This document shows, in pieces, positions 12,088 to 22,395 of a DNA stretch of 64,000 bases. The DNA is taken from positions 27,102,501-27,166,500 of the forward strand of contig CM040748.1 of the NCBI GenBank assembly GCA_022829145.1. The letters are read 5' to 3'. This stretch comes from Albula goreensis (taxonomy: Eukaryota > Chordata > Actinopteri > Albuliformes > Albulidae). The notes under the pieces are model-generated. The model ran no database searches and was not told where the DNA came from. It saw only the letters and a program-made list of their open reading frames with translations. The position numbers and the translations under genes were made by a program. Each line of letters opens with the position of its first letter. The first letter of the stretch is position 1.

Positions 12088-13516
12088 GACCATGATGAGA
12101 GTGATTCCAGTAAAGGAAGGTTGCCTCTGTAAATTCAATCAGGGGGTGTTAGAGAGCACTCAAGATGTTCATAAAATGAGGCTGCGCTAATGTGAGCTTC
12201 TTCCCCTCACAGCACTCAAATCACACCCTGGCCGCTCCAGCCTCACTGTCAGCTCTCTCAGTGCTCCTGCCATTCAGCCTCAGTGCAGAGCTAAAAGCTT
12301 CCACTGCTCTTCATATTGAGGATTCTTTCATAATCTTGTATTGCACCTTCAGGCTGATTTTACATATGCACCCCAAGTGCCTGGTGTAGGCCACGGTGAA
12401 CAGGAAGGCAGAATGGGTGGAACACATAAGGAATCAGCACTCCTATGAGGGCAGACGCAGTAAGATGGTAATATACTACTCCAGGACCTTGGGGCTGCAA
12501 TGCCCACAAGTGTTTGCTCAACCATGCACAACCCCCTGATTTCCCAAATATCCTTGATCTAGGGAGTGGAGCTAATTAGTGAAACTGGGATGAAGCGAAT
12601 TGTTCGACCAATTAACTGCAGCCACTGCACCCCCCACAACCTGGGGTTTAGTGGCCCTGTAGGAGACTTGCAAAGAGCCTGCTGCTCAGAGCAGCTATCA
12701 GTGGAGCCAGTTTGGGTAAAGGGGGGGTAGTGGCATGGTGTGTGGGGGCTTGTTTTTGTTTTTATAAACAAATGGGGTCAAGAAACACATAACCATGCAG
12801 GACTTACCCTGAAAAATGAAAAGACTTAACTGTCTGAATAAACGTCGCTCTGTTGGACAGCTATTAGTTGGGCGCACACGTGTAGCGCAGTGCTAAAGGC
12901 TTTGTGTAAATTCTGGAAGGAACTGTGTTATAATCCCATACATATAATCAGATTACACCGTTAGAGAGTTAGGCTTGTCTGTACTGTTAAAGCATGCCGA
13001 TTAGCCAGCTTACTGATTAAGAAATGAAAACATTGTGTATGCGCAGGGCCGCCTGGATGGTGGGGTGAAAGAACCATTCTTTGTTGGTGAGAAGGTGTTC
13101 AAAGTCATAACAATCAGCCAATCACCTCGCACCACATTACCTATTGCTCAAGGGTAGTTGAATAGGGTCTATTTTGAGAACATGTCCTTCAGAGATATTT
13201 TCAGGTGGCTTTTAAATGTAAAAAGTAAACATGGAATTGTTTAACAAAGTAATTTAATTTAATATTACAAAGAAACTTCATTTTGTACCCACCTGTTGAT
13301 AGCATTTTGAATTTACCTAATTGATGTCTGGGATTAATCATGTGGAATATAAAAACCATTAGAGGGCTTTTCTCTCTGCATTTTGCCTTGGAAATATTTG
13401 CAAATGCTCATTAATCATGTGAAAAATTATATGCAGCTGCATCTTTTAGCAGGGTTAAAAAAATCTGCTTTGTTACAGTATGTTAGACGATGGACAGAGA
13501 ACCTTGCACCGGAGCC
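12088..13516. other. Non-coding stretch, nothing firm
   Basis: No gene or repeat is firmly recognised. The segment at 12880-12960 has a vague resemblance to a SINE head, but no body or tail follows, so it is not called. Confidence 0.45.
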
Positions 13517-13533
13517 AAAAAAAAAAAAAAAAA
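13517..13533. repeat. A17 homopolymer
   Basis: Seventeen consecutive A residues. The sequence upstream does not look like a SINE or LINE body, so a retroposon tail is not claimed. Confidence 0.9.
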
Positions 13534-13904
13534 GCTTCCCGAGGCCTCTCTGATTGATAAGTCAGTCTTTACACAAATAGTCTGGCTGTCATGGATGCAT
13601 CACAGTCAAGCATTTTCAGATTTGGAACAAACCCACGTTCTAGTCCTGTGAGTGCTCTGCACTGGCTGATGTAGTTTATCCTTCGTTCGTATACGGCCGT
13701 CACATGTGTGGTGTAGCTCCATCTTAAGGACCCGCTCCAGCCAATCCTACTTCCTGGTTTTAATACTACCTCCTGGTTTTACTCTGAGAATACTCAGAGA
13801 ACAGAAGCAGAGAGTAGTGATGCAGTGTAATGAGTCAAATAAACTAATGGGAAAAGTAAGGGCCCGTCATTTGCTTTGTAACTTTATGAACAGGTATGCT
13901 ACAT

Positions 13905-14011
13905 CACATCTGTAATACATGCAAGAGCTTATGTCACTGCCTGGAATAATTTTGGACGAAGTCAGAAATCAGAGTTTTGTGACCCAAATTCTCATACTTT
14001 CCCTGACGTGT
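13905..14011. repeat. Diverged flank of the inverted repeat, left side
   Basis: This segment (gtcactgcctgg, gaagtcagaaa, acccaaattctcatactttc) is imperfectly matched by the reverse complement of about 18627-18700 and, in direct orientation, by 14578-14710. It shows that the left arm sits within a longer, older repeat unit that has diverged outside the perfect 305-bp tract. Confidence 0.65.
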
Positions 14012-14316
14012 CAATCCTCTGAGTCGGATCATTGTGCAACACCCTTTTCAGACTGCAGGACGTGATATATGGCTGAAAAACATCAGGAGGAGCGGAGGGG
14101 GCTTTTGCTTTTATCGTTGTTTACATTCATCCCTCATCGGTGGCGCAGTCCTCCAGATCACTCAGCGTGAGCGGTGAGGAGATGCCGAACTGTGGCCAGA
14201 AAAGTGTAATTAAACTCCAAAAATATTCAACAGGCGTGATGCTCATGGCAACGGCTCCAAACCCACAGATTCTTACCACTTTCTGGGAAATGTTGTTGAA
14301 AGGCTTGTTCTAATAC
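14012..14316 (+). repeat. Left arm of a 305-bp perfect inverted repeat
   Basis: Read base by base against the reverse complement of 18322-18626, all 305 positions agree. The arm begins caatcctctgagtc and ends gttctaatac. It has balanced composition, is not simple sequence, and includes a homeodomain-type gtaatta core. It encodes no recognised protein. It could be a duplicated regulatory element, a dispersed repeat present in two copies, or one arm of a long hairpin transcript if the 8.7-kb span is ever transcribed through. Confidence 0.97.
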
Positions 14317-14329
14317 AAATAGCAAACTA

Positions 14330-14442
14330 TATCCATGTATGTCTATATGTATCTGTCTGTCTTTTTAACTAATTTGCATCTACCTGTATGTCCATATATA
14401 TGTTATTTTTGATTTTACCTGTATCTACCTGCCTGCCTGTGG
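14330..14442. repeat. Degenerate TATC/TGTC/CCTG tetranucleotide-like tract
   Basis: Loose repetition of tgtctatatgtatctg, tacctgtatg and ctgcctgcctg words, typical of a decayed tetranucleotide microsatellite. Confidence 0.6.
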
Positions 14443-14577
14443 AGGGGCAAGGGGAGAATAAGGGAGGATGGGTTTACATTTGGGTTGGGTTGAGATAAGG
14501 AATTGTTGAAAGGGCTTCCAGTGGATTCACTCTGAATTTGTACATTTGTACTAAATTTAATTAAAACAGGAGAAAAC

Positions 14578-14710
14578 ACATGCAAATGGAAAAAGCTGTA
14601 AACTTATGCCCTGGCTTAAAATCATTTTCAGAGGAAGTCAGAAAATTTACTTTTTATGGCTCAAATGCTCATGCTTTCACTGACATGTCAGTTTCAGACT
14701 TGGTTTGTGA
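14578..14710 (+). repeat. Third, diverged copy of the inverted-repeat flank
   Basis: In direct orientation it matches 13918-14060 in order: acatgcaa, cttatg, cctgg, aatcatttt, gaagtcagaaa, then caaatgctcatgctttcactgacatgtca. Identity is about 70% by eye with small indels. It keeps the tgacatgtca stretch that the left arm has (tgacgtgtca) and the right arm lacks, so the right arm probably suffered the deletion. Confidence 0.6.
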
Positions 14711-15005
14711 AGGTGAGGGTTGTGTCCACAGCATGGCTGGTTGTTAGGGCAGGTTCTGCGAGATTGCTGCATTCCTGGACCCCAAGGGCTCACAAGGCAG
14801 CATGACGCAGGCTATGAGATTTATTTTTTCCCCCACGGTTGGGGGGGAGCAGGGAATTCTGGGAGCAAAGAGGCAACCAATCAAGGCTCACTGTGGCAAC
14901 TCCCTTGGCAGTGCTTTTTTCAGTTTTACTGAGGAAGCGCACTGAAGGAGGCAATCTCTGGCCCCTCTGTGCCCTCTGTGGAATGGGGAAGGGGCAGGGC
15001 TTGCT

Positions 15006-15022
15006 TATATATATATATATAT
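15006..15022. repeat. Short (TA)8 microsatellite
   Basis: Seventeen bases of alternating TA followed by gtatgtgg. Confidence 0.9.
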
Positions 15023-15192
15023 GTATGTGGCTACTGTGTTAATCACCCTCTGGCACTTTCTGTGCATGGCCCTCATAAAGTGTAGCCTTATTATAGCACT
15101 TTGTCACCTTCTCTACTGGTACAGCACATACAGATGACTGGGCATCAGGGCTTTGAGGCGGGTGTGACTGGCACTCACAAGGTGGCTCTGTG

Positions 15193-15220
15193 CCCCCATC
15201 CCCCACCCCCCACCCCCACC
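15193..15220 (-). other. G-quadruplex-forming motif (minus strand)
   Basis: On the plus strand the segment is five C-tracts: C5, C5, C6, C5 and a final CC, separated by loops of one or two bases. The minus strand therefore has four G-tracts of at least five with very short loops, a pattern that forms very stable G-quadruplexes. It lies inside the spacer of the inverted repeat. Confidence 0.8.
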
Positions 15221-15229
15221 AGCTCACAT

Positions 15230-15540
15230 TGCTGGCGAGGAGCTCTGGAGCCCTGCTGCACTCCAAGCGAGTGTGCCGAAAACACAACACCCCTGCAGGG
15301 CCTCGCGCATTTTCCCGCCATCGCCACACCTCACTTTGATAGGGCCATGATTTATTCCCCCGGCCGTTCCTCTCGCCGGTAATGAGTTTCTTCCAACAAA
15401 CTGCTGCAGTTGCCTGGGAGGTTTTCTTCTCGCCTTGTTCCCTTGCAAATTGATGGAGCCACCGCCCCCCCCATTACCAACTGCTGAGACATCCTGGCCA
15501 CTGATGCGCAACCCCTCTCATCTCTCTCGCTGTGCGCCAC
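15230..15540. other. Candidate conserved non-coding element, CpG-containing
   Basis: A GC-richer block with preserved CpGs (cctcgcgcattttcccgcc, ccccggccgttcctctcgcc) and a gccggtaatgag stretch. Fish background is usually CpG-depleted by methylation, so retained CpGs suggest selection or an unmethylated element. Overlapping open frames on both strands lack recognisable products. Confidence 0.4.
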
Positions 15541-16906
15541 ACTAACACCTTTCCTTCTCTTTATTTCCTTTTCTCACACGTTCCTGTTTCTTTCCCATCA
15601 CACCCGATATTTCCCATTCTCGTCCCTTTATCTCTCTAGTAATCAGGTTTATCTCGCTTGTACAAAATGTGTTTGTGGCAGTGTGGAGTAAAAGCTGCTC
15701 TGTGATGGTTTGGTCTTGGTGCACTGTTGACAATATATTTATATATTGACTATTATTTTTGATGTACTTCAAAATGTATACACAGGAGACAGACAAATAT
15801 TACATATACTGGATATGCCAGAGAATGACAAACAGACCATCAGATAGATCGATAGAGAGACAGAGAGATATGAATCATTATTAAATATTGCATTGCCACC
15901 ATTCCCTTGCCCAGGTTGTAAGATGTCTGTTGGTATACCAGGTCACCAGCAAAGTGACTCACTGATACCAATAACACAGGGCTACCCCATAATACAGGAC
16001 TACATAGTGCTGACTCTGTTTTGTGCCAGGAACTCAGCCAATCAGTCAGTCCAGTTAAATACTACCCTGAGCCTTACTAGACTGGCATGGAGTCACCCTG
16101 CTTCAGCCCCACTTTGAGCAACAGAGAAGGCAGAGAGGGGAGCTACGCCCCTGAACATCCATTGTGACCATAGATTATGAAACTCCACTTCAAGCTGCTA
16201 CGCTATTCAACAATTTCCCCCTCCCTTCCTTTACTTGCACACAGTACTGTAGGTACTGTAAAGAGTTTGTGATGACCAGTGGTGCTTGGCAACCGTATTG
16301 TATAGAATCACCATATAGCACCTCTATGTACAGAATACAGCTGTTGAGGTATCAGATTTCAGGAATGTCAGACAGTGAATCTGTCATGTTATCTGGCCCC
16401 ATGGTTCGCTGAGACGAAGGATTAACATCCCTCGAGGTGGACAACTCCCACTGGGGTGAGGGGCTAAATTAAGAGCGGAACAATGAAGCTACCGTTCCGG
16501 AACATGTCGGCTGCCAGTGACGTTCCTCTGAGGGTTGGCGTGCTGCGGGTTTAAGGCGTGAAAGTGAGGCTCGACCAGAGGTCATGCCAGCCCTCTGGGG
16601 GCCAGGCCGACACGGGGACCAGGGGGCAGCGATAAATGAACATCTTTAACATCGTCAACATTACATGGACCAGACCAGAGGCTGTAAATACCTGCCCCTG
16701 CACTGCCACACGTTCAGGGCTATTTGTGACTCCACATACACTATGCATTCTGCTGTAGATCTACCTTCTATGTTTGAATTATATGCAGTACATTTTTGAG
16801 GAAAAAAATTGTATCATGCATAAAATAAATAAAAATTGTACTCGAATAAAAGAAAGGAAGGAAAGGACTCAGTAAACTCTCCCTTACTCTTATGCAACCA
16901 AAGCAA
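15541..16906. other. Non-coding spacer of the inverted repeat, nothing further identified
   Basis: Unique sequence with short open frames. The part near 16410-16740 is more GC-balanced and might be conserved. No mobile element is recognised before the MITE at 16907. Confidence 0.45.
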
Positions 16907-17129
16907 ACTTGGGTCAAATAAATATGTATATATATAAATATATAAAATACTGTGTCTCTCTAAACTCCTGTGGATAACAAACATCTATTGTAACCAACAT
17001 TCTAGTTTCATGCCTGTGAATTTTGTTCAGTGCTATGTTATTTCGAATACTCATTTTTTTATTATTATTTTGCTAGCCATAAAGAATATTAAATGAAGTA
17101 TTTAATATATGTATCTGACCCAGGTCTGG
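16907..17129. mobile_element. MITE-like element with imperfect terminal inverted repeats
   Basis: The left end reads acttgggtcaaataaatatg. The reverse complement of the right end reads agacctgggtcagatacat. These are imperfect inverted termini with an AT-rich interior and no coding capacity. The cctgggtcaaatac terminus matches my memory of a common fish non-autonomous DNA element. Target-site duplication is not clear. It sits inside the inverted-repeat spacer. Confidence 0.5.
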
Positions 17130-17379
17130 ACTGAGAGAGGGGGCCTAAACTGTTAGACCTCTCCACAGGCCCGCCCTAGGACCCAGTTCTGGAGAGCCTG
17201 CCGCAGGGGCCTCATTGTCCCTGGACACCATTATTTTCTGAAGCCTTTTTTGGGCTCAATTGCAGTTCCATGATTGCAGCAGCTGGTAATTGCAGTGTGC
17301 CCAGCGACCCTGTGCTGGAGCTACACAGGAGAGGCCTGTGAGCACACGCGATGCTGACCCTCGAGGAAGAGGCGGCCCC

Positions 17380-17880
17380 AGCTCACCAGCTGGGGAGGTG
17401 TGAATCCACTTCCAGTGTGTTGGTGGTCCAGGGTACGTCATCCCGCCTAGAGCTTTTGGAATCGTGAGATCCATGGTGACGGAGGTGCCGTGCCGATAAA
17501 TGGCCGCCAAATCTTTATTCCTCCCCACCCCCATCCCCCCACTCCGGGCCTGCAGGAAAACATACGGTTTAGAACAGTGGATGAGGTGGTGACTCAGAGC
17601 TCTGGGGGTATCACTCATGACCGGACTGCTCTCTCTCTCCCAGTGTGGCCTCATTAAGCTGGATTATCTGTCACAGCTCCATAACGCACCGTCTGGGAAT
17701 GACACCGATAGCCGAATGGCCGATCATGACCCATTCCAGCAGTCTCCCCAGTTATCCATCAGTACCTCAACACATTGTGAATTCGGCTCCTCATGGCTAC
17801 GCTACACGAGCCATCGCCATTAGCTCAGTGACTCACCGTGTGGCCAGCAAAGCCTGCTGGGATGCAGAGACCTATGAAGG
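17380..17880. other. Candidate conserved non-coding element
   Basis: Balanced composition with retained CpGs (ggaggtgccgtgccgataaa, aatggccgccaaatc, gacaccgatagccgaatggc) across several hundred bases. Long open frames on both strands (17256-17654 minus, 17645-17887 plus) suggest a low stop density that comes from composition. No product is recognised. Confidence 0.4.
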
Positions 17881-18321
17881 TGATTAGGAGTCAGTTTTGT
17901 CTAAGTGCAGTCAGGTTGGGGGGGCTGTGAGTTGGGGGTCCAGTCTGCTTTAAACTGAAGTGTAATTGCTCTTGGGGTGTTCTGTTCCATTTGAAAAAAG
18001 GAATTGTCTCTTTGAACACAAGTGGAGTGTAGGGATTCGGCTTTGATGTAAGTTTTAAAAGTCTATGGGTTTGTCACAGTCAATAGTAATGATATCCGAA
18101 TCACTCTGCGGGGAGTAAATAGAAGTCTGCTCTTCTCAGTCGCCTAACTCATCTGGAGTGTTTCCTGGAATGTCCTGTTCCACTCACAATAAATATAAAA
18201 TTGCCCTCGCAGTAAAAAAAGCACTTTACTTAATCTGATTGGAAGTAATATATTTTGTGTATATTCAGCAGGAGCACTGTGTTTGTTTTTCGTTCATAGT
18301 ACTGACAACTTTTGCCATTTC

Positions 18322-18626
18322 GTATTAGAACAAGCCTTTCAACAACATTTCCCAGAAAGTGGTAAGAATCTGTGGGTTTGGAGCCGTTGCCATGAGCATC
18401 ACGCCTGTTGAATATTTTTGGAGTTTAATTACACTTTTCTGGCCACAGTTCGGCATCTCCTCACCGCTCACGCTGAGTGATCTGGAGGACTGCGCCACCG
18501 ATGAGGGATGAATGTAAACAACGATAAAAGCAAAAGCCCCCTCCGCTCCTCCTGATGTTTTTCAGCCATATATCACGTCCTGCAGTCTGAAAAGGGTGTT
18601 GCACAATGATCCGACTCAGAGGATTG
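18322..18626 (-). repeat. Right arm of the 305-bp perfect inverted repeat
   Basis: Reverse complement of 14012-14316 with no mismatch found on direct reading. The spacer is 14317-18321 (4005 bp). Outside the arm the homology continues to about 18700 but is diverged: next to the boundary the right arm lacks a 10-11 base stretch around tgacgtgt that is present on the left. The open frame at 18461-18673 (minus) falls in this arm and has no recognised product. Confidence 0.97.
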
Positions 18627-19012
18627 AAAGTATGAGTATTTGGGTTATGAAACATCTTCTTAAATGATTTCATGCAGTGACGTGTGTTCTTCCAGATTTG
18701 CCAGAGCCATCCTGTTTGTCAAATTACTGAGCAAATGATGCAGGCTGTGCTTTTCCAAGTAGTTCCATGAACTACTACTTCACCACTCTCTGCTGCCATT
18801 TTGGGAGTATTTGTACAAGTAAAATCAATAAGCAAGGTTTGATTGAGAGAACCCATTGTAGAGTTGTAGGGAGGGGGAGATGGGGTCTTTAATCTGCCCC
18901 CGCCATGATAGAATATACTACCCTGCTTGAAGAAACAGGAAGGTGTGCAGAAAAATCTGCTGAGGTAAGTGTAAAGAGATCGTGTTTAGCAGGTCCCATC
19001 TGGAAGTGGTGA

Positions 19013-19034
19013 GGGTGGGGGTGGGTGGGGTGGG
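19013..19034 (+). other. G-quadruplex-forming motif (plus strand)
   Basis: Five G-tracts (3, 5, 3, 4 and 3 long) separated by single T loops. Single-base loops and more than four tracts make this one of the strongest quadruplex motifs in the window. It lies about 390 bp outside the right arm of the inverted repeat. Confidence 0.85.
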
Positions 19035-19139
19035 AATTGATGAGAGAAGAGGTATTTCCCCCTATTCTGCTAGGTTGCTCCCATGCTCCTCTTCCTCATA
19101 GCCTCTCTTCAGCTTTAATAGGTGCTTGCAGAAATGAGT

Positions 19140-19480
19140 CAGCATGAGATCATATGGCACATGAGATAGCGGCGCACGCTAACCCCTCCTCTTTCCTGCG
19201 GATCGACTGTTCAGTTGACACGGAGCAGTGCTTCGGCACCGCATAGCTCCCTTTAATTTCACAAAATGCTATAATGGCTCTCACTTCTCTTTCTGAGCGT
19301 TCAGATTACCGTGCTATGGCTCACACGGAGCTATTGTCCATCAGACCACGGGCCAGCTTTTTAAAAGGTCGTAGCTCACTCCTGCACGGACATGCACTTA
19401 AACTTGAATTTATATTTATTAGAAGTGCGGTGAATCGCCTTGTTCAAGTGCTTATGTGTAATCAGCTAGCCACCTCTGTG
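19140..19480. other. Candidate conserved non-coding element
   Basis: Balanced sequence with many preserved CpGs (agcggcgcacgctaac, tgcggatcgactg, cttcggcaccgcatag) and motif-dense texture over more than 300 bp, contrasting with the AT-rich neighbours. It reads like vertebrate regulatory DNA. No exon features are seen. Confidence 0.45.
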
Positions 19481-19499
19481 CCATGCACTTAGTTATCAG

Positions 19500-19880
19500 T
19501 GATATGTCACTGCTGGCGTGGATGACAGCGAGTATATCCTGGCTTATAAAGTATTTATGAGTGCCATTTGTTACCACCTAATCTAAGCAGATCAGTACGT
19601 CTCTTAAGAGCTTCATTTGTCCTCATTATGCATTTCAGCCGTAGAGCTGTTATACTTTTCTGTCAGTGCGAGTGAATAGATTGGGATCACTGATTCATCT
19701 TAAGGGAAAGCCCCCTGCTCTTGTGCAGCTCAAGGGAAAATGGTCTTTCAGAGATCTTCATCAGCTTTGAATGCAAATATATATCTGGAGGGATTTATTC
19801 ACTTGAATTGTTTGTGTGATTTTTCTGCTGGATAGTTCAGTGTCTTTAATGACGCACATGATTGTTTGGTGCTGCATAGT
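19500..19880. other. Candidate conserved non-coding element
   Basis: Motif-dense sequence with cttataaagtatttatgag, tcattatgcatttcagcc and tttaatgacgcacatg stretches, and no simple repeats. Texture resembles deeply conserved enhancer DNA. It is close to the block at 19140-19480 and may form one extended element with it. Confidence 0.4.
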
Positions 19881-20071
19881 CGTGAATGCAAAAAATAGGG
19901 ATGTTAGCAAGCTACAGCAGGACTGAAATTAGTTGGCAGGGCTTAAATTATTCCATCCCAGCTGTGCCATTTTATAATCTTACACCTCCATCAAAGATTT
20001 ATGGCTGTCCCTTCACAGAAAGAAGTCAGTGGACATAATATGCTATGCTAAGTGTGTATAAACTTGGTCAT

Positions 20072-20222
20072 CAGTCCTTGTTCTGGAAAATCACTGTGCT
20101 GATTTAATCAATTGATAGCACAGTTAACTCACCTCATTTAGTTTATTGGGTATAAACTGGCTTTGGAATTTAGGGTGAAAACAGAAATGAGCATGCCCTA
20201 CAGTTCTCCTGGACTGTGACTG
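20072..20222 (+). mobile_element. hAT-like MITE copy (short, near complete)
   Basis: The left end reads cagtccttgttctgg and the right end reads ctcctggactgtgactg, so both termini are a CAG/CTG pair with inverted similarity. The interior (cagttaactcacctcattta, gtttattggg, agggtgaaaacagaaatg) follows the same order as the copies at 41144 and, reversed, at 55618. A clear target-site duplication was not found. Confidence 0.6.
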
Positions 20223-20479
20223 AGCACCATTGATTAAAGTGTATTCACGTGTTACTTGTACAGGGGAATTGAGGCTGAACTGTTCCCACTCTCTGTATCC
20301 CAAAAAAGGTCCAATCAATAGGCTGCTGAACCCTTGTCCAGACCCCTCTTAGCAGCTGCTCAGTGCAACTGCTGACCAGGAAGTAGCTTACCGTCCCAGA
20401 ATTCAATCACCTCTAATTGTCTTTTGGATATTTGGGGGTACTGCTTCTGTGCCATCTGTGAGCCGAAAAGCCCCCTTTT

Positions 20480-20860
20480 CCCAAATTCTTCTCTAATGAT
20501 TAATAAAATATGAGCAATGTCAACTTGGCAGGCTCTTTGTTGAGACTAAGCAGGGCTGTACTCTCTCTCGCTCCCTCTCGCTCAGGGAGCCGAGTTTCAG
20601 TAGCGATTTTTTAAAACGTTGACACAGCAACTGTCACCGTTCGCATGCGTGGACACATTTCTTGCGCAGGGTTTCGGTTTCCTAAATCAGAAGTGTATTT
20701 TTAGCATATCCTTAATGCTAATTGTTTTACAGTGCCCCACGGAGGAAGGAATCACGCGCAGAACTGCGCACACAGGCGCACGTCCGTTTCCCATCAGACA
20801 CCGGCAGCAGCTGACCCTCACTGACAGCACCGGTGGCGTATTTTCAGCTTAGCTTCGCGT
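20480..20860. other. Candidate conserved non-coding element
   Basis: Block with atgattaataaaatatgagc, an interior TCTCTCGCTC stretch, and a CpG-containing 3' part (cttgcgcagggtttcgg, gaatcacgcgcagaactgcg). Unlike the AT-rich surroundings. Conservation is inferred only. Confidence 0.35.
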
Positions 20861-22258
20861 CAAAGTAATGATGGGATTTTTTAGCTGACTGTATGGTGAA
20901 GGCTTTTTCAGAGTTTGAGAAAAATGACAAAAGCAGCCCCCGTAACACTCCATAAAGTAACCTTAAACTAGACTTAGCAGTGGGGGCCCCCTGTCTTTAA
21001 ATTCCACTTTAGATTCCTGTCTGGTCTCCTGTGTATTACCTGCTACTGGTGCCAGTCACTCTGTGTGAGCCAGGTCCCCTCACATCCCAGCATACTGTCA
21101 ACCCCAGCTTTAGAGCGATGTATTACCCCTCATAACGCGTCAATCAACTGCACATCCAGGCTATACCTGTCTATTATGGGGCTCTCATGAGCGGCAGCGG
21201 TGGGTGGGAGGGGCAGGGTGTTTTAATTTGGCTGCTGGGGCCCTGCCCATCAACCTGATAATAGAGGTGTTTATGACCCAATTGGCAAGTGCAGAACTTG
21301 CAACGCTAAGAGTCAACATCAGGCCTGCGTGTGGATATCTGAATGCCTATGTGCCCCCAACCGGTTATTCTATTTACAGTGTATTTGTCTGTCTTTAGTC
21401 ACGGCATCAGACACCCAGTCCACTGACAGGGAAAAACCCACACACCAGGTGTCGGCCCGGGCTGTGGTTTCTCAGGTTTGAAATAGACTCAAATGTTCTG
21501 TCCACTTCCTGAAATTCAGCTGAGCGCGAGGAATCGTTTTCATCACATGCCGTTGGAATGAAAATGAAATGTCTGTTTGTGTGCGTGTGTGCATGGGAGT
21601 GTGCGTGTGTGTGTGTTTTTGACTGCGTGTGCATGTGTAACCAGGATCAGTGACTCGCAGCATATCTCTGTGTATAGGAGATAACCGAAAGTGCTGTTTG
21701 AAAGGAAAGTTATTTGATTTCTCAGTGATGCAAATATATTGTCGCTGTGACCTTTCGCAGTGATTTGCCTAAATAAGAAATAAGGCTTGCCAAAGCATGG
21801 ACCAGTGTTGTTATTTCCACCCTTGTGGTTTTATGGCACTTATTTGATTTGTGTGTATTTACAGTAGAAAGAAATTGCCGTTGCAGTGAATATGTCACGT
21901 GCTTACAGTTTGCTTTTCCGACTCTCTTAATTGAGGATTTGAAAACAATTGAGACTTATCAGGGGACTGCCAGTGGTAATTACTTTTTAATGAAGTGGAA
22001 CAGGAAAACTGTTAACCCAAGAAGCAAGGAACTTTATTTGTCTGTGCAAATACACAAACAGCTGAATTGGCATCACTTTCTTTTCAGGCTAATTTTACTC
22101 TTGTGAAGATGGGGACCAGCAGAACTGTCAGTCCAAAGACAGATTGCTCTCATAGTGACTTTATTGTGGAATTACCAAGGCTTTAAAGCAATAGCCCAGA
22201 GTTTAGAATGTTTGGTTTTGCCTTCTCATTAAACAATTTGTCAAGTGACATTTTTAAT
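20861..22258. other. Non-coding stretch with a TG-rich tract
   Basis: Unique sequence apart from a TG-rich alternating purine-pyrimidine tract at about 21569-21640. Nothing else is recognised. Confidence 0.5.
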
Positions 22259-22395
22259 CCTTTATTTCACCAGTTAAAACTAGTTAAAGAAAGCTGAAAT
22301 ATATCCTCTGGCCAAGAGGCAGCAAGTCGGACAGCTACAACAGCTGCAGCAAGTACAATACAAAAATAAAACAAGTACAGTTATCACAGCAAAAA
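22259..22395 (-). mobile_element. Retroposon 3'-tail fragment
   Basis: Reads tttatttcaccagttaaaac, then tctggccaagaggcagcaag, then aatacaaaaataaaac. This order matches the reverse complement of a common fish dispersed-repeat tail (ttggccaggtctctcttg, then cctggttaaataaag). A second copy in the opposite orientation is at 63120-63237. Confidence 0.6.

Noticed and set aside
12880..12960. Sixth SINE copy
   Set aside because: Only a vague tRNA-like head; no body or tail follows.
13500..13533. Poly-A tail of a processed pseudogene or SINE
   Set aside because: No recognisable gene or SINE sequence lies upstream of the A17 run.
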